A stretch of 64,000 nt of DNA, from NCBI RefSeq assembly GCF_905404315.1, contig NC_066290.1:9981453-10045452 (forward strand). Direction: 5' to 3'. The translations under genes and the position numbers were made by a program. Of this stretch, positions 11,441-21,884 are shown piece after piece (the stretch's first letter is position 1; every line of letters begins with the position of its first letter). The notes beneath the pieces are model-generated. The model did not search any database. It was not told the DNA's origin and saw only the letters and a program-made list of their open reading frames with translations. The stretch comes from Leptidea sinapis. Lineage: Eukaryota; Arthropoda; Insecta; Lepidoptera; Pieridae.

Positions 11441-11752
11441 GGGAGCTCTTCAAATTAAGTCTTAATAAATTAAACGATTTAAAAGAATGCTCTGATGAAA
11501 ATCTTAGCACTCTCATTGCAGTTAATCTAAAGTTTAAACGATCAGAATGCCTGGGGCTAGATAAAGGTTAACCGTTAATGTATAGAGCTTTGAACAACTT
11601 TAATTATGATGTAGTTAAAAAAAAAGAACCCATAAAAGAATTAGAAAAAAGATTACATGAGTTGATGCCGAAACGCAGGAAGTCCGTTGAGGTCAAAAGT
11701 AATTCTCATGAAATTAATTATGAGAAAATAAACGACATTTTATGCCTGTAAT
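11440..11752 (+). pseudogene. Unidentified coding relic with one in-frame stop
   Basis: Reading ELFKLSLNKLNDLKE... from 11440 gives about 104 codons to a TAA at 11750-11752, interrupted by a single TAA near 11569. The second half (KKKEPIKELEKRLHELMPKR) is highly charged and codon-like, unlike the surrounding AT-rich noise. I do not recognise the family. It may be the end of a broken transposon protein or a processed-gene remnant. Confidence 0.35.
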
Positions 11753-12237
11753 TAATTATAACTGTCGCACTTTCACATAATATGTAGCCTATTAAACACA
11801 TATTGAATAATTAAGAAAACAGACAGATATAAAGTGTGCTACAAAATATGAGCTTTTTCATCTGTCATAAAAATACCTATACTACGCATCTCCTTACCTC
11901 AATGTCCATACTAAAATGTCATCAAAATACTAAAAACTTGGATCACCTAATGTCAAGTGAACTTACATCCATTGATGACTAACATAGATAAAAATCAATC
12001 GCGCATTCGAATCAGCTGGAGTAATATTATATTTTTAAGAGCGTCTCGTGACTCAGGACTGCAGAACTATTATAATACAACGTATGCCTCCCGATAGTCG
12101 ATACACATGTTGTTGATTCAAATGGAACAGATTCTAACGTGTATTACGTCACTTCGCCCTGGCCTGTCCCCTCCGGTGACTTAGGGCTGCCTCTGCATAA
12201 TTATATATGGCTGCAACAGAAACACATCATCTGTCAA
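11753..12237. other. No gene recognised
   Basis: AT-rich spacer; no open frame, tRNA fold or terminal repeat could be supported. Confidence 0.35.
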
Positions 12238-12355
12238 TATTTCAACTGTCTAATTATCACAGTTCTTGAGATACAGACTGATACAAACTGACGGACAGAG
12301 GAGTCTTAGTAATAGGGCTCCGTTTTACCCTTTGAGTACGGAACCCTACCTTAAA
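12238..12355 (-). repeat. Dispersed repeat with 'gggttccgtac' head
   Basis: On the minus strand this reads 'agggttccgtactcaaaggg' then 'taaaacggagccctattact', a sequence I recognise as a very common interspersed repeat in Lepidoptera. The identification rests on memory, since only one copy is seen in this window. It has no coding content. Confidence 0.45.
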
Positions 12356-13038
12356 AACTACGGAATTCATAAATAAAATTTGAAAACACAATTTTATTTA
12401 TCCTAGAAGTGAGGGTTATCACTTTAAAAACATAACAAATTGTTTTAATATAAGCAAAATATACCTACACCAAAAAATAATTTCATTCATGAATTATTGT
12501 GATAAGTCATTATATGAATTAAATTTGTACTTTGGTAACATATTGGAGTTTGTATGACTTCGATCCTTATAATTAAGACAATGGTTCTGGAATTAAACAT
12601 TCTTATTTATTTATTTTTTATTAAAATCGGTCCAGCCGTTTAGGAGGAGTTCAGTTACAACAGACGCACAAAAGAAATGTAAATATTTAGATTATATTAA
12701 ATGTGTCGGAAGCACTATATGTAAAGACCTTTTCTTTCACTTCTACCTCTTCTCCCGCCACGTAGGTACTAATGTGTTTTTGGTTTTCTAATTATTGTTA
12801 TGTTCGTTTTGACGCTTTATAAGGTTAGCAGCGCTCATGTGATTTATCTGGTGTTAGGTAACATACCAGCAAGTAGAGACAACCCCTGGTAATATGCGTA
12901 CAGCGGCAATTCGTTCGTAATCATCTCGTGTGATTCACACTTCGCTGTAATTAAGTTTTAAGTTGGAACTAATGTGACGGGATTACAGAAATCTCAATAA
13001 CATATTTTAGTAACCGATGACCAATATTAAATAAGTGT
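12356..13038. other. No gene; one short repeat trace
   Basis: A 'cggtccagccgtttaggagg' segment near 12628 resembles the internal part of common lepidopteran Helitron/MITE repeats. Otherwise AT-rich and featureless. Confidence 0.35.
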
Positions 13039-13250
13039 TTAAGGGCCTTCACGGGACGCACGGCACATGTGAAACATCTCAGTGAATACTGAGCTTTCTA
13101 ACAATATACTTCGAATTATTGGTGAACGATTTGTACGTTTCGTCATGAAAAAACTCATAAAAATTGCCATTGCCGTCAAATTCAAATAACAAAGTTCATC
13201 CACACTTTCTGAAACGTGTCCGTATTTCGGTAAGTCATACACCAGCGACC
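13039..13250 (-). CDS. Possible membrane-receptor exon, chemoreceptor-like
   Basis: A minus-strand frame of about 70 codons reads EEFITTGSLVYDLPKYGHVS, then a hydrophobic stretch (LNLTAMAIFMSFFM), then RTNRSPIIRSILLES. The amino-acid texture resembles one transmembrane segment with a short loop as in insect odorant receptors, but no diagnostic motif is present. A plausible acceptor (CTTGAAG, about 13264-13270) precedes it, and a possible GTGAAG donor lies just before the stop. No neighbouring exons were found. It could be an isolated exon relic or chance. Confidence 0.25.
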
Positions 13251-14420
13251 CGGTCGTAATAAACTCTTCAAGACACGGTCAGCAGGTCAAGTATCGCAGC
13301 GATCAATATTGTACACTCAACATGGAACAATATTGTTCCAAATTTGTGTTTAAATAATATATTGTAATAACCACAGAGTACAGACCCAGAATATACACAA
13401 TAATACCCAAGTGATTTTATTTTACAATAAACCCATTAGTGTGAATATTAGCATTCGGAAACATTTTCGGCCTTACACAACGACGACGTATAGAACATCA
13501 TTGGCCTTACAAATCAACTTAGTATAAAGTTATGCCTGATAGTAATCCAAGAATATACATAATCTCGACTATATCAAAATGCTGTCGAGGGTATGTCAAT
13601 TAAACCATCAAAAACATAACTTACCAAATACCAAAAAAAAACCAAGCCTCGCAACTCAGTTCTTCTACCGTATAAAGATGATAATTCTGAAATATTACCT
13701 ATACTAATAATTAACCAATCATATTTATTTGTAAACATTTTGCGTATGATTGGTTTATTCTCACGTATAACTATGCCAACTTTATTTGTAAGGCCGTATG
13801 TGTCTATAGTCTTAACAATAACAATCCCTTTAGTAGGTACGTATTCCGTTCGAAAACTTTCATTCTATATTAAATCGCACAGCCTTTTTTATTTGCCAAT
13901 TTTTCCACCAGAGCTTTTAACTTACAAACGTTTTTAATCTCAATTATATAGATATTTATTTTAGGAGTGTAATTTTGTAAATCTTCTGTCCAGTCATTTT
14001 CATACTATTTTTTCTACGACCATTATCAAAATGTTGAACCTAAAATAAGAAAAGGCAAGACAGCCATTGCCAATCTTCAATATAGGTTAAAATATTGTTG
14101 TCGTTAAAGCCTAAAATAGGTTGTAGTAGTAAGCCGTAACTTTACTCAGAAGTTTATCGTAGTTATGAATTCGGAGACCATTCATGGTCAGTAAATGTGA
14201 TTAGATATAGTTTCCTGTCAATTTGATCGTCTAAATGATGAATACAAAACAAAGTTTACTCTTAGTTTTATATTCATCGCGAATCAGCCACCCAACAAAC
14301 AGAGTCTAAGCACGATATTAAATACAAAATTAATTAGTATATCAGTTTGCAAGTATATCTGATGTGCTTGTAAGGTTTAATTTTTTATCGAAATGGACAG
14401 CTTTAGCCTAAAAATGTAAA
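13251..14420. other. No gene recognised
   Basis: About 1.2 kb of AT-rich DNA with no repeat family I can name and no credible exon. Confidence 0.35.
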
Positions 14421-14622
14421 TCTAATATATAAAATTCTCATGTCGCGGTGTTTGTGTGTATTGTGTTGTTGTTAATTTTTTTTTGTTTTTTTAAATTTCT
14501 TTGATTATGAATCAGCGTTAAAAAATACATACAACTTCAAATTTTCACCCATCTACGATCAACAGTTACTTTTGTATCGCGATTTTAATATCGGCAATAC
14601 AACGTTTGCTGGGTCAGCTAGT
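14421..14622 (+). mobile_element. Non-autonomous Helitron, short
   Basis: Begins TCTAATATATAAAATTCTCA and ends AACGTTTGCTGGGTCAGCTAGT-like (CTAGT at 14618-14622). It keeps the 'aaaaaatacatacaacttca' and 'tcgcgattttaatatcggca' blocks near the 3' end but has lost most of the 5' half relative to the copy at 35436-35847. Confidence 0.75.
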
Positions 14623-14934
14623 TATTCTATAGATTTACTAATGTTTGCCTATTGATTTTATTATTAGTGACAACGGACTTAAAGCACAATATAAGTAATA
14701 GAACAGAAGCGTAACTCAGCGATCTCCTTGAAATTTATACCTACGTCTGCGCGGAGCGCAAGGGTTGGTACATACAAATAGATTGACGTCGTGGACAACG
14801 CAGCGCTGATAATTTAACTCGGTCAGCGACCAATCTAAACGGCGTACAGCGTGACACTCAAAAGTTTTGTTTTCCCAAGATTACTTAGCGGCCGTGTAAG
14901 TAGTGTGTATGTGTGCGTGCGTCGATTTGGGATC

Positions 14935-15055
14935 TCTAGTACGATAATAAAGTACAATTCTATTACGGTCGCTCCATTCCCTAGATTTGTTACCATTAAG
15001 AAAGTCATTTATGTTGTAGTAACTTTTCTTTTGAACCATATCGGTTTCTAAAGCT
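14935..15055 (-). mobile_element. LINE tail fragment
   Basis: The minus strand gives KKSYYNINDFLNGNKSREWS, a decayed version of the C-terminal KGYYNINDFLND..WEWSDRP of the LINE family at 61632-63217. Only the last codons survive. Confidence 0.55.
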
Positions 15056-15469
15056 GTGGCAGTTAAACCCAGGTTAAATATGCTCAATTGAGATCTAACA
15101 AGCTTAACGAAAGTCAACTTGTTTCTAAATTTGTTTTGGTTGGCTTCTCTTTGATGCAAAATCACTGTAGTTATTTCAATTGAACCAAAACAAAAAAATT
15201 GTTGTGTTTGCACACATAAATAACTGTATGGTGCACAGTGGATGCTCTATATCCAAGTGGTGTTTCTAAATTCTAATAACGACATGTTGACTCACACTTC
15301 AACACTCGTCATCTTCCCCTAAGATGTTATGTTTGAGGCGAAACATGTGTTCGTATTTTCTACATAACATTATTTGGGCAATTTTGTCTTAGAATTGACC
15401 TGCCCAAACTGTTGCATGATATGATTAGCCTTTATTTACTTAAAGCATATGCTGTGAACTTAGATCATA
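15056..15469. other. No gene; fold-back-like scrap
   Basis: Around 15335-15360 'gaggcgaaacatgtgttcg' resembles the central arm of the fold-back family at 1095 and 4742. No gene seen. Confidence 0.3.
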
Positions 15470-15622
15470 TAAACGTCTAGATATACTGTGACAGCTATGA
15501 AACATTGAGATTGACAGTTAACCTCTATTTTGAGCAATGCACGCACACAAACACGAAGTGACATACAAATCGCGAGTGTAAGACGTAGCTTGTCACGCAC
15601 ACTAAAGTAATAAACCTGGCTT
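15470..15622 (-). repeat. Dispersed repeat F, longer copy
   Basis: Shares 'gtgacatacaaatcgcgagt' with position 15 of the window and, as reverse complement, the blocks at 38723-38880. It extends the family leftward with 'tgacagttaacctctatttt'. Non-coding. Confidence 0.55.
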
Positions 15623-15794
15623 TTATTATTATTATCTAAGGCTGTGAAGTTTTCGGCCAGAGGAGGTCTTCCCACACTTGTAGTTTTGCTTGGGTGTAAA
15701 TCAAACACAATATAAATTTCGTAACCTGTATACATATTAAAATAATATCGCCAATTTGCCGTGCCTGTGGCATAAAATAAACAATTCACACACT

Positions 15795-15875
15795 GAAAGG
15801 GGTAAAGATTGCTACAACATAAATGACTTTCTTAATTATAGGTACCACAGATTGGAAATGTAGCCCTCAGGCTTT
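15795..15875 (+). mobile_element. Short LINE tail fragment
   Basis: Contains 'gctacaacataaatgacttt' and 'ccacagattggaaatg', the end of the LINE ORF of the 61632 family, then stops. Too short to date or orient beyond the + strand sense. Confidence 0.5.
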
Positions 15876-16320
15876 TTAAATGATAGATTTTATTGCAACG
15901 AATATTAATGAAAAAAATAATTTAAGTTAAAAAAATACTCTTTCTGGAAATAGATTTTCATATTTTTCCCCCTGCTGAAACACGTTAGTAATGGGCTTTT
16001 TTACAACTTTTTTGCCGGCAAATTTGTGTTAGAAACCCACCGGGGCACTTTCCGAGCAGGAATATTATAAAGAGAATTGTCCCCACAACTATATATCGGC
16101 ATTTCATTTGTGAGTAAAATACACACGATCAAAATACAATTTTTAATATTATGAAGCTGTATATACTGATTTTAAAGAATGGTAAAGAGTAGGTACTCTA
16201 GTCTCCTCTACTCTAGTCTCCTCTACTCTAGAGTAAGTACTAAGGTGTAGTTATCATTAAAGATCAACACTACCGAAATGGTGTTACATGGTAAATGTAT
16301 AACTTTGACATTCATAATAA
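15876..16320. other. Spacer with a 15-bp tandem motif
   Basis: At about 16196-16234 the unit 'tctagtctcctctac' is repeated roughly 2.5 times. The last three bases (TAA, 16318-16320) border the Harbinger element. No gene recognised. Confidence 0.45.
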
Positions 16321-16336
16321 GGCTAAGTTCATATGG

Positions 16337-16490
16337 CCGCGCGGTACCGCGCGGAACTACGAACCGCGCGGCACAAGATCAATATAAACGATAATTATCG
16401 TCTACATTACCGCGCGGTACCGCACGCCAACGCGCGGCGCGCTCTGACCCGCGCGCAAGATCTAGAACCGCGCGCTGCCGCGCGGCCCAA
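16337..16490. repeat. Harbinger left subterminal GC-rich repeats
   Basis: Short palindromic units such as GCGCGGTACCGCGCGG occur several times between the left end and the start of the MADF gene; a shorter cluster occurs at 19355-19387 beside the right end. The base composition differs sharply from the AT-rich interior. Subterminal repeats of this sort are typical recognition sites for transposase or its DNA-binding partner, and here they also sit where promoters of the two genes would be. Confidence 0.65.
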
Positions 16491-16563
16491 GTATTTCAAA
16501 CCTGTATCGACCTGTTCAGTTGATCCGCGCGCCTTGAGACGGAAAGACACATAGATCGATGCA

Positions 16564-18910
16564 ATGAGTACCGAAGATGACATTGTGCCTATCGATTTGC
16601 TTATCGACGAAATCGAAAAAAGAGATGCGATTTGGAATCTTAACTCTAAGGATTATTCAAATAAAATATTAAAAAGAAGGTCTTGGGAAGAACTAGTTTT
16701 AATTTTTTGCAAAAATGATGATTCCGAAGAAAAAAAGAAAAATTTGGGTAAGTTGTTTTTTAATTAGTTTTATTTATTTAAAATAAGTTTTATAAAATCA
16801 TCACCTATTACACCATTTTATCTTGCCAATCTAATTTACCTTCAGTAACAAAATAATTTGTGAATTTAGTTCGAATATTATCTACTTCATGGATTGCTCG
16901 TCCACTGTTAGTTGGATTCACATTAGGTAATGGCGCTGGATTGATCATATCATCCTGATTTATACCATCTCTCATCCTTACCAAGTTATGTAAAACACAA
17001 ATAGCTTTGACGATATCAACAGCAAAATCTATCTTCACGTCTATTGGCCGGTGTAAGATATGCCACTTGTTACACATTATGCCAAATGTACATTCGACAT
17101 ACCTTCGTGCTAAAGAAAGGCGGTAGTTAAATATTTTTTTTTCTTTTGACAACATTTTACCACCATAGGGTCTCATCAAATTTTTAGTCATAGCGAAAGC
17201 CTCGTCAGCTACAATTACGTATGGTAGTTTAAATGCATCGCTCTCATTATTTGTGATAGATCTAGGCTCTGGTAAGTTCAACGAATTTTCTGAGAGTTTT
17301 TTGAATAATGACGTTTCCTTGAAAACACCCGAATCACTGTCTTTTCCGTAAGCTCCAACGTCTATCCATATGAAGCAATAGTTAGCATCACATAAAGCCA
17401 TTAAAACTAATGAGAAAAAGTGTTTATAATTGTAATACATTGATCCTGATTCTGGTGGCTGTATTAAACGAACGTGTTTGCCGTCCAACGCTCCAACACA
17501 ATTTGGAAAATATGCTTTATTTTCAAATTGTATAGATATTTGTGTCCAGATTTCTTTTGTTGGTGGACTCATGACCAAAGTTTTTAAATTTCTCCAAAAA
17601 ACTTGGCACACTTGCTTAATTATACCCGATATCGTAGACTTGCCAATTTTATAACCATATTGTAACTCTGCAAATGAAGAACCAGTTGCTAGGTACCTGT
17701 AACATAATAGTTATTTAAGATACACGTGCATAAAGTAGATCTTTACCGAATAAGTGCTACAGTGAAAACACAAGCATAGCGAGTGTTTACAGTGTGGCAC
17801 GCGAGCATAAAGTGCATATGCTCACGTGCCACGATAAATATTCCATTTCTATTCCTACTCCTATTCCTCGTCAAATTCCTATTCCCATACCTATTCCTAC
17901 CCCTACTTACTCCTATTCCTACTCCTATTCCTATTCCTAATTCTATGTCTATGTCTATTTCTTTTAAGGAAATCTTTACTGAATAAGTGCTACAAAGAAA
18001 ACACATTCATAGCGAGTGTTTACAGTGTGGCACGTGAGCCTAAAGTGCACAAAGTACAATTTGCATAAAGTACGAGTAGGTCATAAGGACTCTTTATGCA
18101 CCCGTATCGTACAACATTTTTCAATAGTTTTGCAATGAAAACTAATAATTAATTATTTACTTTCTAGGATCGATTTTGCAAAAAAAATGGAAAAATTTAC
18201 GAGATGCCTATGTAAAAGAACTTAAGAAAACAAAACATTTGAAGTCTGGTTCCTCAGCATCAACACCATCTTCATTTTCGTATTTCCAAAGATTGTCATT
18301 TCTTAAACAAGTTGTCCAGAAACGAAAAACTGACAACAGCCTTGATGTTGCGGAAGTTACAGAGAATCCTGATTTGGATAGTGCAGTTAACAGCAGCGGC
18401 GTTCAAGCTTCAACAGAAAATGTGCCCCGGAAAAAATTCAAACTTCACCCTGCCGATGAACATTTTGCAAATCTTTTACAACAAAGCATAAATACTCGAA
18501 ATAATAATGCAGCAGAAAAGAAAGATGACGATGAAGATAAATTATTTTGTCTTTCATTGGTTAGGGAAATAAAAAAAGTTCCTGAAAACCGGCGTTTAAA
18601 ACTGAAAATTGAAATTTATAATTTATTAGAACGATACCAAGCTACACGAGCACAGCCACTTGAAGATTTTAACTACCCGTCTACTTCATATAGCTCACAA
18701 CGACCACCCAGAAACTATCATGCTTCATTTCAAAGTTCTCAATATAGCAACCCAATGCAGTACTCTGATAGAGAATCAACACAATATGGCTATACAACTA
18801 GTTCATACACTTCACCTCCCACAAGTTCATCGCAAGCAACATCACCCCCGGGTGATGTTACTTGTGACCCGTCATACGAAGATTCTCAAGAATTAGATCT
18901 GTTCAATTAA
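16564..18910 (+). CDS. Harbinger MADF-BESS DNA-binding protein (two exons)
   Basis: Exon 1 is 16564-16747 and exon 2 is 18168-18910; donor GTAAGT and acceptor TTTCTAG join them in frame to 308 residues. A MADF domain spans about residues 12-107 (start LIDEIEKRDAIWNL, then SWEEL, and QKKWKNLRDAYVKELKK just after the splice). A basic PRKKFKL follows, and a BESS-type motif lies at about residues 185-216 (LFCLSLVREIKKVPENRRLK). The C-terminus is Ser/Tyr/Gln-rich. In PIF/Harbinger elements a Myb/SANT- or MADF-type partner brings the transposase to the nucleus and the ends. The intron holds the complete second exon of the transposase on the other strand. Poly(A) signal AATAAA at 18984-18989. Confidence 0.85.
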
Positions 18911-19297
18911 ACTAAAAGTTAATTTGCCAAGAAGCCTCGCTCATAATTTCTTATTTTTTATAATTTTTACTGTGATTATGATTAATAAACAGTTAACTTA
19001 CCGCAATGTTACAATGAGTTTTTCTTTTGGTGATATGCAATATCTTACAGCATTTTCACTGGATTTTAAATCATTTTCAATGAAATCGTATAAAAAATCA
19101 AAGGTTGCAACTGACATACGGAAATAATTAAAAAAAATTTCTTCATGTAACCTCAACTTAGGGTATAAGGTGACAAACAGGCTTGAAGAAAGTCTGTCAC
19201 TTAATATTGGATGCACCCAGTATCGCCTTTGTCGTCTTCTGCGACGTCTCAGTCTTCTATATAAAATCCACAAGCAAATTGCCTCCTCCACGTCCAT
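16808..19297 (-). CDS. Harbinger transposase, DDE_Tnp_4 (HARBI1-like), two exons
   Basis: Exon 1 is 19297-19002 and exon 2 is 17696-16808. Donor GTAAGT (19001) and acceptor TTACAG join within an Arg codon to give RYLATGSSFAELQYGYKIGK, a very typical Harbinger block. The product is 394 residues. The N-terminus has the usual RRRQRRYWVHPILSDR and FFNYFRMS. The catalytic triad is visible: D170 (ALDGKHV), D263 (VADEAF) and E300 (RRYVECTFG). No stop or frameshift is seen. Its intron contains exon 2 of the MADF gene on the opposite strand. A minus-strand AATAAA at 16774-16769 falls just inside the MADF intron. Likely functional if expressed. Confidence 0.9.
17744..18051. repeat. Direct repeats flanking a (CCTATT)n array inside the Harbinger introns
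   Basis: Two ~80-bp copies (17744-17823 and 17970-18051) share 'gaataagtgctaca', 'catagcgagtgtttacagtg' and 'gtggcacg'. Between them is an imperfect hexamer array of CCTATT/CCTACT units at about 17845-17965. The block sits in the only stretch that is intron for both genes. Open frames here are artefacts of the simple repeat. Confidence 0.75.
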
Positions 19298-19402
19298 TGT
19301 ATATCAATGTTAATGCCAGACTGGCGCTCGTATATACCCTGTCATGTGAACTCTCACATCGCGCGTCGGCGCGCGGTGCCGCGCGGCCATATGAACTTAG
19401 CT

Positions 19403-19954
19403 TTAGTGTAACTTTATGACCTATTAATTAAATTTGATTTAATTTTGTATGTACGTATCCATTCCCAAGTTTATAACTGACAGAGCCAGCAGGTGAAAAA
19501 GAAGTTCAAGCAGATTAAATTAAAAGAGCCTCCTATGTATTTTAATTCCATTGTTTTTTTTTAATAATTAAAATCCTGACGAGAGAAGACAAAAGGTTTC
19601 CCAGATAATATTGTCATTCAGCTAAATGGAATCTCACAAAACTCTTAACTTTGGCGATATTTTAATTTACTTAAATTTAAAGTAGGAATAATTTACAAAC
19701 TCTTACAAGTAAATACGGATTATAGTAAGGTTATAATATTGGTTAAGTTTTTAAAAAGGCATTAATTTGTTTATCTCTTATTTTTAATTGATAACTAGAC
19801 ACGTTGGGACTACCAATTTCATTCGGGGCGATCCCCATACCATAGTTTGATAAAGCACTTCCATGGCTGAAGTGTTAAATATATAACATAGAGCGAAGAC
19901 GAAACATTAACAATATACATACACATAGAAGAAAAATAAACACGCAAGAGAGAA
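19403..19954. other. No gene recognised
   Basis: AT-rich flank of the Harbinger insertion; no motif found. Confidence 0.35.
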
Positions 19955-20590
19955 CAACCTTTCTAACGGAGATACAGAAATATAGAAAAGGAAAGCGAAA
20001 TCTATTATATTATTATCTGTTACCGATTTTGATTGACAAGTCATAAACAGTACCTAAGCCACGTGTGGACTAAGCTCCTTAGTATGGGATTGCTTGTAAT
20101 TAATTCTAGTAGGCTTCATAAGATACATAATAGCTTTAAGGATAAATGTGTACACTTTTATAATGAAGTGTCAGCGACTGTTTAGGCATTATCTATAAAT
20201 CTGTCGTAAATCCTACTACTTCACAGCTGAATATCTAAGTGATCCGACAGCCTGGGATTAGATTATGATTAATTTTATAGTAACAGCATGACAATAAAAT
20301 ATTGTATATTTTTATTAAAAAGAAAGAAAAAAATGGAATGCTGGAAGAGTTTCTTGAGCCGCTTCTTCTCTCTCGGAGCGCCATTTGTTTCCGTAGCGGT
20401 AGTAGTATCTAGTATATTAGAATTGACATTAAAAAGAATTCTAAATGAATCAATTTTGAAAAAATAAACGTCTTGTGTGCCTTCTAGTATTTTTAATATT
20501 GATTGACTGGCTAACACACATTGACACAACAAAATTGATTACGCATTATCGGACTGTCAGGTCGTCTATACACTAGTATATTGTTTGGTT
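19955..20590 (+). repeat. Dispersed repeat G with a second repeat (C) inside
   Basis: The left part ('aaaaggaaagcgaaatctat', 'gttaccgattttgattgaca') recurs at 33118-33232, 36112-36172 and reversed at 42296-42400. The right part ('atcggactgtcaggtcgtct') recurs reversed at 42225. Between them about 20285-20470 matches, reversed, the sequence at 33925-34060 (blocks 'ctctctcggagcg' and 'ccgcttcttctctctcggag'). Thus one repeat appears inserted in another. Neither is coding. Confidence 0.5.
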
Positions 20591-21880
20591 TTGTGAACAG
20601 CGGTTAATTCGTCCACGTGTTGTATGGATGGAAGTACCTACTGAAGTGAGCCAGCTTAAACTCATTGGCTTGACTATTCTATGATGTATACATTATTGTA
20701 TATAAGGATGTTGATTGGTATTTGTATCGGTTGTGCAAGAACTAGAGCAAGACAATATGATTGGTGGCGGTCAACTAAATAGGATTAATTAACTACGGCT
20801 AACAACGTATAGTTATATCAACAGTACAAACGTTTCCTGGTATTTGTTTTGACGTTCTACAATGGATTTCAATTACTTTGATATATTGTTTCCGTTTTCA
20901 TATCCTATCAATACTTCTATATCCTATTTTTGATCTCCTGCAGAATTGTCTGGACGTGTTTTGTGCTAATTACTTATTACTATTTTATCAAGCTGTGGAA
21001 TGAGCTTCCTCACGTGGTGTTGTTTCCAGTTGTTTACGATGCATGCAAAAATAATTATTACTATGGAATTATAATATAATTCTCGCGAAAATACGATGTG
21101 AACTTCATAACAATATTATGAGTGAGTTAGATAACTAGCTTGAGATAATTTTGCAGAACTTTAAATATATAGATAAGTTCCGCCTGTGTCTTCGTTTGGA
21201 TTACAAAATAAAGATGTTACTTCTGTTTCACTTGTTCCGTAGTTTTAGACCTCACCAAAACATCGTATTGCGCTCCAGAGTATTATTTTTAACCGATTTC
21301 AAAAAGGAGGAGGTTCTCAATTCGATCGGTATTATTTTTTTTATGAACATCAATTACTCTGAGATTTATGATCCCATTGACGTAATTCTTCTTTAGTTCG
21401 ATGTGGAATAGATGCCAATTTTTCCCATAAAAACATTTTTACATAGTCTGTCCCAGTAAGTTTTCATTTTATGAAAATTTTTGTCCACGTGGATAATATA
21501 ATTGTTTTTCGTGTACAGCTTTTTTAGAAGTTTTCATTCAGGTTGATTATATATTTTTATTATTAACTGACACTAAAAAGTAATAAATAAAAAAAAACTA
21601 CTAATTAAGTTTTGTTTTGTTTAGGGCTTGGCACCAATTTCAAAGCTATCAATATGTAGCACATACAAATAATAGTATTTAATATAATTTATAATTATAT
21701 TAAAGGTAAAGGTGTATTAAATAAAATTTTTAGTTATTTGATACTTTTCAATTTTTGAAGTCAGTTTTTTAAACGTAGTTTTATTTTCTGGACAACATGT
21801 AAGTACCCTATATCCTTTTCTGTAACCCTGACGTGAAAGTGTGACAGAAAAATAAATTTATATTTATAATCAAGTTTTAG
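20591..21880. other. AT-rich stretch; tiny LINE scrap
   Basis: At 20990-21035 'caagctgtggaatgagcttc' is a scrap of the CR1-like tail family (KLWNELP). Otherwise nothing. It probably lies upstream of, or in, a 5' intron of the CYRI gene. Confidence 0.4.
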
Positions 21881-21884
21881 CCGC

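Larger units (their letters stand above)
16321..19402. mobile_element. PIF/Harbinger transposon, apparently intact
   Basis: The ends are inverted repeats: left GGCTAAGTTCATATGGCCGC, right the reverse complement with one changed outer base (A for G), 23 of 24 bp matching. Three-base flanks are TAA on the left and TTA on the right; Harbinger elements duplicate TWA, so one base has probably changed. Both ends carry many CCGCGCGG-type palindromes, contrasting with the AT-rich surroundings and likely to bind transposase. The element is 3082 bp and holds two convergent, mutually nested genes: a MADF-BESS protein (+) and a DDE transposase (-). Confidence 0.9.

Noticed and set aside
16333..16554. 73-codon + frame rich in Arg/Ala at the Harbinger left end
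   Set aside because: It is the translation of GC-rich palindromic subterminal repeats, precedes the true MADF start in a different frame and has no domain.
17743..18006. Frames with Arg-Asn/Gly repeats on both strands
   Set aside because: They are translations of the (CCTATT)n array inside the introns.
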